DNA of 64,000 nt from an uncultured Porphyromonadaceae bacterium (GTDB taxonomy: Bacteria > Bacteroidota > Bacteroidia > Bacteroidales > Barnesiellaceae_A), in assembly GCA_900538705.1 (NCBI GenBank), contig UPZG01000003.1, positions 124,001 through 188,000 of the forward strand, written 5' to 3'. Shown here piece by piece: positions 43,582 to 52,788 of the stretch; the stretch's first letter is position 1, and each line of letters starts with the position of its first letter. Under the pieces are notes generated by a model. The model saw only the letters and a program-made list of their open reading frames with translations. It did not search any database and was not told the DNA's origin. Both the position numbers and the translations under genes were made by a program.

Positions 43582-44841
43582 ATGGACTGGATGGTAATTA
43601 TACTGATTTCGTTGCTGTTGACGGCCTTGTTTGCTGTCATGGAGCTTGTGTTTGTGTCGGCTGTTGCTACGCGTACCGAAGGAGATGCCGGTTTGCAAGG
43701 AGTAGCTAACCGGCTTAACAATATTTTTTATAATAATGAAGAGGGGTATATTACGGTCGTTATCATAGGTGAAACTATTTCTCTGGTGACATTTGCATTA
43801 TCGTTGGCTGCCTCGCTGTACAGGGTTCTTGTAGCTTATATCGGTAGCGTTTCACTCACGTTGGTGAGTCTTGTTATTATTGCTGCCTTGGCTCTATTTC
43901 TCGTTATAGAACTATTTGCGTGGCTCTTTTCTCGTGCCGATGCACAAAGGGTAATGCGTATTATGTTGCCCTTTTCGTTTCTGTTTTATGTAGTATTATA
44001 TCCTTTTGCCTGGCTCGTTATGAAGGCTTCGGGTATATGGATGCGCTTTACCCGTGTTCAGGCTAAACCGCGGCGTATGGGATTTATGCTCAGTAAAGTT
44101 GAGCTTGATGCTTTTATACAAGGAAACCTTGAAAACAATACCGAGTCGACCGAGGTAGAGAATGAAATGAAGATGCTGCATAATGTTCTGGATTTTGGTA
44201 GTGTGTACGTGCGCGATTGTATGGTACCTCGTACCGAGATAATAGCTGTAGATATAGAGAAAGAGACCGACGATGATTTGTTGCGACTCTTGGTAGAGAC
44301 GGGCAAGTCGAAAGTAGTGGTGTATCGTGACAATATAGACAACGTCGAAGGATATTACCATGTAGCAGAAATGTTTCGTGGTGGTGACTGGCGCCAGAAG
44401 GTGCGTCCTGTACTTTTTGTCCCCGAATCGAAGCCTGCCAATAAATTGATGAGCCTCTTCATGCAGCAGAAGAAGAGTATGGCCATTGTTGTCGATGAGT
44501 TTGGCGGAACGGCAGGATTGGTGACACTTGAAGATTTGGTAGAGGAAATTTTCGGGGAGATAGAAGATGAGCATGACCAAACAAACCTCGTATCACGGCA
44601 GACAGGCGATGGAGAGTATGACTTTTCAGGTCGTATGGAGATATCTAAAATTAACGAAGATTATGGATTGCAAATACCCGAGTCGGACGATTATCTGACA
44701 ATTGCCGGTTATATTCTCAACCATTATCAAACCATTCCGGCACAGGGCGAAACTGTAAGAATAGGACGTTTTGCTTTCACCATTATGCGTCGCAGAGCCA
44801 ACAGAATAGAACTTGTACACCTGAAAATTGCAGGTGAATGA
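43582..44841 (+). CDS. CNNM/CorC-family membrane protein (DUF21-CBS-CorC)
   Basis: Inner-membrane protein of the HlyC/CorC/CNNM family, associated with Mg/Co ion handling; Bacteroidetes relatives include GldE. The 419 residues comprise a DUF21 membrane domain (helices within 1-150), a CBS-domain pair (about 200-320: VRDCMVPRTEIIAVDIEKET, MAIVVDEFGGTAGLVTLEDL, VEEIFGEIEDEHD) and a C-terminal CorC_HlyC domain (MEISKINEDYGLQIPESDDY, ... MRRRANRIELVHLKI). It sits between lptC and the PpiD-like gene, a grouping seen in other Bacteroidales. Confidence 0.9.
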   Translation: MDWMVIILISLLLTALFAVMELVFVSAVATRTEGDAGLQGVANRLNNIFYNNEEGYITVVIIGETISLVTFALSLAASLYRVLVAYIGSVSLTLVSLVIIAALALFLVIELFAWLFSRADAQRVMRIMLPFSFLFYVVLYPFAWLVMKASGIWMRFTRVQAKPRRMGFMLSKVELDAFIQGNLENNTESTEVENEMKMLHNVLDFGSVYVRDCMVPRTEIIAVDIEKETDDDLLRLLVETGKSKVVVYRDNIDNVEGYYHVAEMFRGGDWRQKVRPVLFVPESKPANKLMSLFMQQKKSMAIVVDEFGGTAGLVTLEDLVEEIFGEIEDEHDQTNLVSRQTGDGEYDFSGRMEISKINEDYGLQIPESDDYLTIAGYILNHYQTIPAQGETVRIGRFAFTIMRRRANRIELVHLKIAGE

Positions 44842-44881
44842 AAAATATATTACTAAATTTCGCTTATCCGTGCTTTTTTTG

Positions 44882-44889
44882 TAAATTCG
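44882..44889 (+). promoter_or_regulatory. -7-like element (TTCG variant) for PpiD-like gene
   Basis: TAAATTCG, one base off the consensus, about 50 bases before the ATG. Confidence 0.35.
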
Positions 44890-44939
44890 CACCCTTGTAA
44901 ATAGTATATAAATAAAAACTAAAAACATATAAACAACAA

Positions 44940-47036
44940 ATGGCTACGTTAGAGAAAATCAGAAGCAAAGCCGCTTTCCTTGTCATTATCATAGGTGTGG
45001 CATTGCTTGCGTTTATCATCGGCGACTTCCTCAATTCGGGGCAGTCTTTCTTCATGATGAGTAAAAACAAAGTTGCTACTGTAAACGGTACTTCTATTGG
45101 TGTAGAGGAATATCAACAACGCGTACAGGCGCGCTCTGAGGAGATGCAGGCTATGTACCAACAAAGAGGTATGCCTATGCCCGACGGAGCATCGGATTAT
45201 ATCAACAAAGAGGTTTACGATGCTATGGTAAACGAAATCTTGCTCAATGAAGAGCTCGAGGCTGTAGGTATCACTGTAAGTAAAGAGGAACTGAACGACC
45301 TTCTTACGGGAGATAATATTGTGCCTCAGGTTGCCCAATCTTTCATGAATCCTCAAACAGGACAATTAGACCGTCAGGCTTTGAATAACTTCTTGCAAGT
45401 CATTTTCCATCCCGAAGAGAATGGTTATACGCAACCCGAGCAATTGGCTCAGATTGCTGCCCAACGCAACATTTGGCTCAACCTGGAAAAGAGCGTTCGC
45501 GAGTCACGCGCTGCAGAAAAATTGGCAGCCCTTGTTAACGCAGCCGTTGTTCCTAACAAAGTTGATGCTGAGATGGCTTTTGTCGGACAAAACAATTCGG
45601 TCGATATAGCTTATGTGCTACAACCTTATACTTCTATTGCCGATTCTACGGTAGAGGTTACCTCGAGCGAGCTTAAAGCCGAATATAACAAGGTGAAAAA
45701 AATATACGAGAATCCCGAGCGTCGTTCTATCAGCTATATAGCTGTAGATATTAAGCCTTCGCAAGCCGATTTTGAAAAGGCAGAGGAGAAAATAAATATG
45801 CTCAAAGAGCTTTTTGCCACAACCGACGATGTTGCCGATGTGGTAAATAATAATTCTGATTATCCTTATGCCGATTATTTCGTAGCTGTAAGCTCTTTGA
45901 ATGCCGACGAGAAAAAATTTGTAGAGAATGCCAAAGTGGGTGATGCTTGTGCCCCCATATTTGCCAACGATGCTTACACAATGTATCGTCTTATGGCCAC
46001 CAAGACTGCACCCGATTCGATTCAGGTGCGTATGGTAAGCTTCCAGACAGGTGATACCCGCATTGATAGCGTATACAATGTTTTGCGTAACGGTGGCGAT
46101 TTTGCTTCTCTTGGAAATGACCTGATGAAAGCCGAGGATGTATGGATTACAGAGAGCATGATGGGCGAGGTAGGACGTGCTTTTATAGAGGATGTCTTCA
46201 ACGCCGACGACAATTACTTTAAGAGTGAGAGCCTCGGAGGCAGCCATATCGTGCAAGTAACCCGTCGTACAGCTCCCGTTGCCAAGGCTAAGGTTGCAGT
46301 CGTAACCATTTCGGTTGACCCCAGCAACGATACATATAATGCTCTTCACAATGGCCTTATGTCGTATGTTACTACCAACAACGAAGCAAAGGCATTTGCC
46401 GATAGCGCACAAGTTGCCGGTTATTCGCTGATGAATGCCGATTGTAGCGCTGAAGATATTGCCATCCCTGGTATACAAGATGGCCGTCAGATTGTACGTT
46501 GGGCATTTAATGCCAAGAAAAACGAGATTTCTGAGATATTTACTATCGGCGACCGCTTCGTAGTAGCAGCTCTCAACGATATTACACCTGCTGGTTATAC
46601 TCCTATGAAAGACCTCGAAGCTATGCTTACCATGCGTGTGCGCAATGATAAGAAAGCTGCTATCATAAGTGAGAAGCTTGCGGCCGTAACTCCAGCTGAA
46701 ATGTCGGCTTATGCAGCGGCTGTAAATGCAGCAAGTGTCGATACGGCTAAGTTTGTAACCTTCTCGTCTCCTTCGATTTCGGGATTAGGTTATGAGCCTG
46801 CAGTAGCTGGTGTAGCTCCTTCTATGGAAAAAGGTAAAATTTCGGCTCCTATCAAAGGCAATCGTGGTGTATATGTATTGCAAGTTGTTAATGTCAACGA
46901 GTCGGCAAAACCTTATGATGAAGCTGCTGAAATAGCTCGTCTTGACAGGCAATACACGAACCTTGTCAACAGTCGCCTCATGCAGGTATTGCGCGATAAG
47001 GCCGATATAGAGAATACTCTCATTCGCTTCTTCTAA
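44940..47036 (+). CDS. PpiD/SurA-like periplasmic peptidyl-prolyl isomerase
   Basis: Membrane-anchored folding factor for exported and outer-membrane proteins. The 698-residue protein has a short cytosolic start, one membrane helix (AAFLVIIIGVALLAFIIGDF), a SurA-N-like chaperone domain (VATVNGTSIGVEEYQQRVQA through about 330), a parvulin-type domain around 345-450 (PDSIQVRMVSFQTGDTRIDS, NGGDFASLGNDLMKAE) and a long C-terminal chaperone part. The parvulin core is divergent, so isomerase activity is uncertain. The T-rich 98-base gap upstream has a possible promoter of its own. Confidence 0.88.
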   Translation: MATLEKIRSKAAFLVIIIGVALLAFIIGDFLNSGQSFFMMSKNKVATVNGTSIGVEEYQQRVQARSEEMQAMYQQRGMPMPDGASDYINKEVYDAMVNEILLNEELEAVGITVSKEELNDLLTGDNIVPQVAQSFMNPQTGQLDRQALNNFLQVIFHPEENGYTQPEQLAQIAAQRNIWLNLEKSVRESRAAEKLAALVNAAVVPNKVDAEMAFVGQNNSVDIAYVLQPYTSIADSTVEVTSSELKAEYNKVKKIYENPERRSISYIAVDIKPSQADFEKAEEKINMLKELFATTDDVADVVNNNSDYPYADYFVAVSSLNADEKKFVENAKVGDACAPIFANDAYTMYRLMATKTAPDSIQVRMVSFQTGDTRIDSVYNVLRNGGDFASLGNDLMKAEDVWITESMMGEVGRAFIEDVFNADDNYFKSESLGGSHIVQVTRRTAPVAKAKVAVVTISVDPSNDTYNALHNGLMSYVTTNNEAKAFADSAQVAGYSLMNADCSAEDIAIPGIQDGRQIVRWAFNAKKNEISEIFTIGDRFVVAALNDITPAGYTPMKDLEAMLTMRVRNDKKAAIISEKLAAVTPAEMSAYAAAVNAASVDTAKFVTFSSPSISGLGYEPAVAGVAPSMEKGKISAPIKGNRGVYVLQVVNVNESAKPYDEAAEIARLDRQYTNLVNSRLMQVLRDKADIENTLIRFF

Positions 47037-47061
47037 TATGCGGTGAGATTCCGATTATGCT

Positions 47062-47099
47062 ATGGGGCTGGTCAATGGGTGACACAGCCCCATTTTTTA
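47062..47099 (+). terminator. terminator after PpiD-like gene
   Basis: ATGGGGCTG / CAGCCCCAT with a 14-base loop, then TTTTTAT. Confidence 0.85.
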
Positions 47100-47138
47100 T
47101 CTTTATGGCTTGTATAGGAGACGATGTTGTCGACTAAC

Positions 47139-47176
47139 AAAATGGGGCTTGCCATATAATCGGCAAGCCCCATTTT
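47139..47176 (-). terminator. terminator after glgB
   Basis: Perfect 15-bp arms AAAATGGGGCTTGCC / GGCAAGCCCCATTTT with an 8-base loop, 40 bases after the glgB stop on the minus strand. The core GGGGCT words resemble the facing plus-strand terminator. Confidence 0.85.
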
Positions 47177-47215
47177 GTTGAATGCTTATATAATTGCGAC
47201 TGTGATTTTGTGTGT

Positions 47216-49243
47216 TTATTTTTTCTTCTCCGGTTTTTTCTTTCGTAATACCTGAGCTGTACGTGCCGGCAGATATAGTCGCAACCATTCTTTATGTTCC
47301 TTTTTATAAAGCGGGTCGGGTTGAGTGAAGTGTTCTACACTTTCATCTATCAGATCATGTCCTCCGAACTCACTGCGATCGCTGTTCAATACCGTTTCAT
47401 ATACCCCCGGTTCTACTAATAGTCCGTAGCCGGTATATGAGTTATAGGGATGGAAGTTAAAGACAAACAGCAAATCCTTGCGCTCGAAGGCAAGTATTTG
47501 GTCTCCGTCGTTATCCCATATTTTAATGATAGGTTTAGCCTCGAAGTGACGTACGCTGTGCACTATTTTTATCATAGCGCGATCGAAATTATTAAGGAAT
47601 TGGTATTTCAAGTCGGTACGGTCTACCAGGTCCCACTGGCGACGGGCATATTTGTATGACCACCCATTGCCTTCGCGTGGAAAATCTATCCACTCGGGAT
47701 GCCCAAACTCATTGCCCATAAAGTTGAGGTAGCCGCCATTGATGGTAGTAAGAGTTACCAATCGTATTAGTTTGTGCAGCGCCATACCTCGGTCTACAGC
47801 GTAGTTATCGTCACCCACCATCATGTGCCAATACATTTCTTTGTCAATCAGACGGAAAATAATAGTTTTGTCGCCTACTAAGGCTTGGTCGTGACTCTCG
47901 GCATAACTGATGGTCTTTTCATCGGCACGTCGGTTGGTAAGTTCCCAAAATATTGAGGAGGGCTTCCACTCTTCATCTTTGCGCTCCTTGATGGTTTTAA
48001 TCCAAAAGTCGGGGATGCCCATAGCCATGCGGTAGTCGAAGCCCATACCGCCATCTTCAAATTTTGCTGCCAGTCCCGGCATTCCGCTCATCTCTTCGGC
48101 AATAGTAATAGCATATGGGTTTATTTCGTGTATAAGCATGTTGGCCAAGGTAAGGTAGACGATAGCATCGTCGTCCTGATGACCGTTATAATAGTCGGCA
48201 TACGAGCTGAAAGCCTGTCCTAAACCGTGATTATAGTATAGCATAGACGTCACTCCGTCAAAGCGGAAGCCGTCGAAGTGGAACTCTTCAAGCCAATATT
48301 TGCAGTTGGAAAGCAAGAAGTGTAACACTTCATGTTTCCCATAGTCGAAGCATAGCGAATCCCATGCCGGATGTTCGCGGCGGTCGCCACCGTGGAAATA
48401 TTGAGTATACGATCCGTCAAATCGACCTAAGCCTTCTACCTCATTCTTGACGGCATGTGAGTGTACAATATCCATAATGACGGCAATACCCATGCGGTGA
48501 GCTTCGTCGATGAGGGCTTTCAGTTCGTCGGGAGTTCCAAATCGTGATGAGGGGGCAAAGAAACTTGATACGTGGTAGCCGAAAGAACCGTAATAAGGAT
48601 GTTCTTGTATGGCCATAACTTGTATGGCGTTATATCCGGCGCGAGCAACACGGGGTAAGATGTTTTCCCTGAATTCGTTATATGTGCCAACTCGCTCGGC
48701 ATTTTGAGCCATACCTATGTGGCATTCGTAGATGAGTAGCGGGGCAGTATCGGGGCGGAATACTCTTTTACGGAATTTGTAGGGTTTCTCTGGTGCCCAT
48801 ACTTGAGCCGAAAATATATATGTTTTCTCATCCTGTACCACTCGTTGTGCCCAAGCGGGTATGCGTTCTCCATGTCCACCTTCCCAGTAGACTGAGAGTT
48901 TATACAAATCTAAGTGATGCAACAAGTGGGAGGCGAGTTTTATTTCCCATACTCCGTTTTTTGTCTTTTCCAGTTTATATTCGGGCAACTCTTGCCAGTT
49001 GGAAAAATCACCTATTAGGTATATGGCTGTAGCGTTGGGAGCCCATTCGCGGAATATCCATCGACCGCTTGGTTGGCGATGCAACCCGAAATATAGGTAT
49101 CCATCGGCAAAATCGGTAAACCGTATCTTGTTGCCGTTGGTCAGATCATATTTTACATCGATGGCACGTTGGTGACGCCCTTCGATGGCATTTTTGTAAG
49201 GCGATAGCCACGGGTCGTTTTGGATAATTTTAAGAGTCTCCAT
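47216..49243 (-). CDS. glgB: 1,4-alpha-glucan branching enzyme
   Basis: Introduces alpha-1,6 branches into glycogen. The 675-residue protein has an N-terminal CBM48/E-set domain (YLFGLHRQ-like start seen as YLYFGLHRQPSGRWIFREWA) and the GH13 core: VIMDIVHSHAVKNEVEGLGR, FHFDGFRFDGVTSMLYYNHG with the nucleophile Asp, AITIAEEMSGMPGLA with the acid Glu, and TISYAESHDQALVGDKTI. The C-terminal all-beta domain and a Lys-rich end (KKKPEKKK) follow. METLKIIQNDPWLSPYKNAI is the expected start; the longer frame would begin upstream of the -7 element. No other glycogen gene is adjacent. Confidence 0.94.
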   Translation of the reverse strand: METLKIIQNDPWLSPYKNAIEGRHQRAIDVKYDLTNGNKIRFTDFADGYLYFGLHRQPSGRWIFREWAPNATAIYLIGDFSNWQELPEYKLEKTKNGVWEIKLASHLLHHLDLYKLSVYWEGGHGERIPAWAQRVVQDEKTYIFSAQVWAPEKPYKFRKRVFRPDTAPLLIYECHIGMAQNAERVGTYNEFRENILPRVARAGYNAIQVMAIQEHPYYGSFGYHVSSFFAPSSRFGTPDELKALIDEAHRMGIAVIMDIVHSHAVKNEVEGLGRFDGSYTQYFHGGDRREHPAWDSLCFDYGKHEVLHFLLSNCKYWLEEFHFDGFRFDGVTSMLYYNHGLGQAFSSYADYYNGHQDDDAIVYLTLANMLIHEINPYAITIAEEMSGMPGLAAKFEDGGMGFDYRMAMGIPDFWIKTIKERKDEEWKPSSIFWELTNRRADEKTISYAESHDQALVGDKTIIFRLIDKEMYWHMMVGDDNYAVDRGMALHKLIRLVTLTTINGGYLNFMGNEFGHPEWIDFPREGNGWSYKYARRQWDLVDRTDLKYQFLNNFDRAMIKIVHSVRHFEAKPIIKIWDNDGDQILAFERKDLLFVFNFHPYNSYTGYGLLVEPGVYETVLNSDRSEFGGHDLIDESVEHFTQPDPLYKKEHKEWLRLYLPARTAQVLRKKKPEKKK

Positions 49244-49294
49244 AGCGTTAAGTTTTTTTGATGGGAGCATAGTTTTCTCCCGGGTTGAATAGTA

Positions 49295-49302
49295 CAAATA
49301 TA
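49295..49302 (-). promoter_or_regulatory. -7 promoter element for glgB
   Basis: Reverse strand TATATTTG, perfect match, about 50 bases before the ATG at 49243. Confidence 0.6.
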
Positions 49303-49457
49303 GGAAATGCTGTGAAAAGAACCAACGGCCACAATGTACATTCATTGTTCGACTTAGCCCAATCGCATCCTATATTTTACAAATATACGCAAAGCTGAGC
49401 ACAAGAAAGCTATATTTGTTTGGATTTTTTGGTTATATCGTGTCCTAAATACGAGAA

Positions 49458-49493
49458 AGGGCTGTATGAGGATTTATATCCCTGTACAGCCCT
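49458..49493 (-). terminator. terminator after dnaB
   Basis: AGGGCTGTA / TACAGCCCT, 9-bp perfect arms with an 18-base loop, 25 bases after the dnaB stop. Confidence 0.7.
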
Positions 49494-49518
49494 GTGTGGT
49501 TGTATTTCCGGTTGATTG

Positions 49519-51033
49519 TCAGAAAGGAGCTTTGTCGCTTTCGGTAGCTGGTGACAGTGACGGTTTGTCGTTGCTTCGATTTAAGGCCGACTCCAATCGC
49601 ATGTCTTTTTCGTCCCAGTTTTCAAAGCGGGCTAGCTCGCTAACAAATCGCAGCACTACATCTTTGGTTGCACCGTTACGGTGTTTGGCAATAATAATTT
49701 CGGCTTTGCCTCGTATGTCGTTGTTAGCTCCGTCTTCACTTGTTTTCAGGTAATACTCTGGGCGATGTATAAAGCAAACCAAGTCGGCGTCTTGTTCTAT
49801 GGCACCCGACTCGCGAAGGTCTGAAAGTTGTGGTCTTTTACCGGTAGCATCGCTGCCTGTGCCACGGCTCTCTACACTACGGTTCAACTGAGAGAGTGCA
49901 ATGATAGGTATGTTCAGCTCTTTGGCCAACTGTTTCAGTGAGCGCGATATGGTACTCACCTCCTGTTCACGGCTGCCATATTCCATACCGCTTGCATTCA
50001 TCAGTTGCAGGTAGTCTATGATGATGATTTTCACACCGTGTTCACGTACCAGGCGACGTGCTTTGGTGCGTAGCTCAAAGACAGAGAGGCTTGGTGTATC
50101 GTCGATGTAAAGCGGCGCTTCGTAGAGAACGTTTATTTTGGTCAGCAGTTGGTCCCATTGCCAAGGTTGCAAGTCGCCGCGCTTGATGTTATCGGCCGGA
50201 ATTTCACACGTGTTGACGATAAGGCGGTTTACTAGTTGAAGATTCGACATCTCAAGTGAAAATACGGCTACAGGAGTGTTGTAGTTGACTGCCATATTCT
50301 TTGCCATGGAGAGTACAAAAGCTGTTTTACCCATGGCAGGGCGAGCCGCGATGATGATAAGGTCGGAATTTTGCCATCCCAGAGTTACACGATCGAGGTC
50401 GTGGAATCCCGTAGCTAATCCGCTCATGTTGTTGTCGCGTTTTTTTGCCTCCTCTATTTGTTTGATGGCTTGCTCTATGACGGGGCGTATTTGCACAACG
50501 TCTTTTTTCAGATTGTTTTGCGAGATGCGGAAGAGCTTCTCTTCAGCGAGTTGCATGAGGTCGTCGACGTCTTGTGTCTCATCAAATGCTTTGGCTTGTA
50601 TTTCACTTGCAAAAGAGATAAGTTCGCGTGCCAAATATTTTTGCGATACGATGCGGGCGTGATATTCTACGTGCGAAGCCGATACCACACGTCCTGTCAG
50701 TTCGCTTATATGTAATGCTCCGCCCACCTCATCGAGAGTACCATTGTTTCGTAGTTGATTTGTGACGGTAATCATGTCTATCGGGCGTTGATGGGCAGCA
50801 AGGTCTGTAATGGCCTGATAGATTTTTTGATTGTTGGGGTCGTAGAAACATTCAGGTTTCAAGATGTCGCATACACGTGAGTATGCATCGGTCTCGAGCA
50901 TGATAGCTCCTAAAACAGCCTCTTCGACATCGGTATCTTGTGGGGGAAGTTTCCCTAACTCCGACATCTTGGGCATGTAGTCATGCTCTTTTTTTGTATA
51001 GTTCTTTGAAGTATATCTTTTTACAGGTGACAT
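49519..51033 (-). CDS. dnaB: replicative DNA helicase DnaB
   Basis: Hexameric 5'-3' helicase at the replication fork. The 504-residue protein has the N-terminal DnaB domain (GKLPPQDTDVEEAVLGAIML), then the RecA-like domain with Walker A ARPAMGKTAFVLSMAKN, Walker B in VKIIIIDYLQLMN, and the conserved IALSQLNRSVESR and DLRESGAIEQDADLVCFIHR. No intein interrupts it. The ATG at 51033 is preferred over 51075: the latter is just two bases from the -7 element, so it would lie upstream of the expected transcript start. Divergent from ispE. Confidence 0.95.
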   Translation of the reverse strand: MSPVKRYTSKNYTKKEHDYMPKMSELGKLPPQDTDVEEAVLGAIMLETDAYSRVCDILKPECFYDPNNQKIYQAITDLAAHQRPIDMITVTNQLRNNGTLDEVGGALHISELTGRVVSASHVEYHARIVSQKYLARELISFASEIQAKAFDETQDVDDLMQLAEEKLFRISQNNLKKDVVQIRPVIEQAIKQIEEAKKRDNNMSGLATGFHDLDRVTLGWQNSDLIIIAARPAMGKTAFVLSMAKNMAVNYNTPVAVFSLEMSNLQLVNRLIVNTCEIPADNIKRGDLQPWQWDQLLTKINVLYEAPLYIDDTPSLSVFELRTKARRLVREHGVKIIIIDYLQLMNASGMEYGSREQEVSTISRSLKQLAKELNIPIIALSQLNRSVESRGTGSDATGKRPQLSDLRESGAIEQDADLVCFIHRPEYYLKTSEDGANNDIRGKAEIIIAKHRNGATKDVVLRFVSELARFENWDEKDMRLESALNRSNDKPSLSPATESDKAPF

Positions 51034-51077
51034 AGTATGTTTTTTGCCTAGTATTGTGTTTTTATGTTCTTTCATGA

Positions 51078-51085
51078 CAAAGGTA
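51078..51085 (-). promoter_or_regulatory. -7 promoter element for dnaB
   Basis: Reverse strand TACCTTTG, perfect match; position argues for the shorter dnaB start. Confidence 0.55.
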
Positions 51086-51196
51086 ACGTATGTAGACGTA
51101 TCGACAAGAAAAGCATGCCGTTTCTTTTCAACTCGTTATCAACATACTTATTAGAGCCGTGATTTCTAACAGGTTGTATAATTCGGTGAGAAAGCG

Positions 51197-51204
51197 TACT
51201 TTTG
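51197..51204 (+). promoter_or_regulatory. -7 promoter element for ispE
   Basis: TACTTTTG, perfect match, 20 bases before the ATG at 51225; it rules out the longer start at 51159. Confidence 0.65.
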
Positions 51205-51224
51205 CAGACGAAAAATTGAAAGAG

Positions 51225-52037
51225 ATGATAACATTCCCCAATGCTAAAATCAACGTCGGTTTGCACGTTGTTGAGCGTCGCCCCGATGGCTATCATAATA
51301 TCGAGACGTTGTTCTATCCTATATCCCTTGCCGATGTCCTAGAGATTGTGCCGGCAACGGCTACGACACTCTCCATTACAGGCTTTGTGCCTGAGGGCGA
51401 TGTGTCAAACAACCTGGTGATGCGAGCCTACCGATTATTACAGGAACGGTATGATTTACCTGCTGTGGAGATACATTTACACAAGGCTATTCCGTTTGGG
51501 GCCGGTTTGGGTGGCGGTTCGTCTGATGCGGCTTATGCTTTACGTATGTTGCGTGATATGTTTCAGCTTCCGATTTCCGATGATGACCTGGCGCATATGG
51601 CGGCATCGCTTGGGGCCGATTGTCCTTTCTTCATATATAACCGCCCGCTCTTAGCTACAGGCATAGGCGATTGTTTCGAGTCGACTGATTTTACGTTGCA
51701 AGGCAAGTATATAGTGTTGGTAAAACCTCCTGTCGAGGTCTCTACCGCCGAGGCATATGCCCGTATAGTACCAGCCATGCCACAACGCCATCTATGCGAA
51801 AAGTTGAGACAACCTCTTGCTTCGTGGCGAGGTGAGGTTGTCAATGACTTTGAGCCGGGCGTTTTTATGCTGCATCCGCGTATTGCAGCCGTTAAGCAGC
51901 GGTTGTATGAAATGGGAGCAACATATGCCTCCATGTCAGGGTCGGGAGCTTCTGTTTTTGGCATTTTTGATGAACCGTGCAACTATTTGCATGCTTTTCC
52001 CGATTGTTTTGTATGGAGCGCCAAGTGTGAGGTGTAG
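51225..52037 (+). CDS. ispE: 4-diphosphocytidyl-2-C-methyl-D-erythritol kinase
   Basis: ATP-dependent kinase of the MEP isoprenoid pathway. The 270-residue protein begins MITFPNAKINVGLHVVERRP, the standard IspE opening (NAKINxGL), has the GHMP ATP loop PFGAGLGGGSSDAAYALRML, SLGADCPFFIYNRPLLATGI, and the third GHMP motif MSGSGASVFGIF. Length is typical. Confidence 0.95.
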   Translation: MITFPNAKINVGLHVVERRPDGYHNIETLFYPISLADVLEIVPATATTLSITGFVPEGDVSNNLVMRAYRLLQERYDLPAVEIHLHKAIPFGAGLGGGSSDAAYALRMLRDMFQLPISDDDLAHMAASLGADCPFFIYNRPLLATGIGDCFESTDFTLQGKYIVLVKPPVEVSTAEAYARIVPAMPQRHLCEKLRQPLASWRGEVVNDFEPGVFMLHPRIAAVKQRLYEMGATYASMSGSGASVFGIFDEPCNYLHAFPDCFVWSAKCEV

Positions 52038-52104
52038 TTGTTGCAGGTATGACGGATTGGCAGAATGTATCATACTGGCAATGTTTTTGTTGTAAAACAA
52101 GGGG

Positions 52105-52123
52105 TTGCGTCTCTGAGACGCAA
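52105..52123. promoter_or_regulatory. perfect dyad upstream of grpE-dnaJ
   Basis: TTGCGTCTC-t-GAGACGCAA has 9-bp arms around one central base, 35 bases before the grpE ATG. It is not the CIRCE element (TTAGCACTC-N9-GAGTGCTAA). As RNA it would give a 7-bp hairpin with a 5-base loop but no U tract. Either a heat-shock operator or a leader hairpin. Confidence 0.45.
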
Positions 52124-52157
52124 TGCTATGGATAAAAGAAAATAATGAGGATGAGAT

Positions 52158-52769
52158 ATGACAGAGAAAAAGAAAAAAGATAAAAAACAAGAGCTTGAAA
52201 AAGAAGCTGTTGAAAAAGAGAATGTAACTCAGGCCGATACTGTAGAAAATGCCGACAGCGAAGGTGAAAAATTGGCAGAAGAGGCAGCCGAAGTTCTTTC
52301 GGACACTGACAAGTTGTCAGCCGAGATAGAAACGTTGAAGGCTCAGATAGACAAGCAACACAACGATTACTTGCTATTGATGGCCGAGTTTGACAATTAT
52401 AGAAAAAGAACTTTGCGTGAAAAGGCCGATTTGTTGAAAAATGGCGGCGAATCGTGCATGAAGGCTATATTGCCTGTTATTGACGATGTAGAGCGTGCCA
52501 TGCAAGCCATAGAATCGAGTACCGATATAGCTGCTCTCAAAGAGGGACTTAATCTTATATATAGTAAGTTCCGTGCTTATTTGGAGCAGAACGGTGTCAA
52601 AGAGATAGAGACGAAGGATGTAGACTTTGACCCCGAGAAACACGAGGCGATTGCGCAGATACCTGCTGCATCGTCTGAGCAAAAAGGTAAAATTATTGAC
52701 TGCACCCAAAAGGGATATACTCTCAATGATAATGTCATAAGATTTCCGAAGGTCGTTGTAGCGCAATAA
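52158..52769 (+). CDS. grpE: nucleotide exchange factor GrpE
   Basis: Releases ADP from DnaK. The 203 residues comprise a Lys/Glu-rich N-terminal coil (KKKDKKQELEKEAVEKEN), the long helical part (KAQIDKQHNDYLLLMAEFDN then YRKRTLREKADLLKNGGESC) and the C-terminal beta wing with VKEIETKDVDFDPEKHEAIA and the ending VIRFPKVVVAQ. 19 bases upstream of dnaJ; dnaK is not in the window. Confidence 0.95.
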   Translation: MTEKKKKDKKQELEKEAVEKENVTQADTVENADSEGEKLAEEAAEVLSDTDKLSAEIETLKAQIDKQHNDYLLLMAEFDNYRKRTLREKADLLKNGGESCMKAILPVIDDVERAMQAIESSTDIAALKEGLNLIYSKFRAYLEQNGVKEIETKDVDFDPEKHEAIAQIPAASSEQKGKIIDCTQKGYTLNDNVIRFPKVVVAQ

Positions 52770-52788
52770 AGAGGAGGAGTAATACATT

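Noticed and set aside
47062..47176. Two similar GGGGCT-containing hairpins as a repeated element
   Set aside because: They are facing terminators of convergent genes (PpiD-like and glgB); the similarity is limited to the stem cores.
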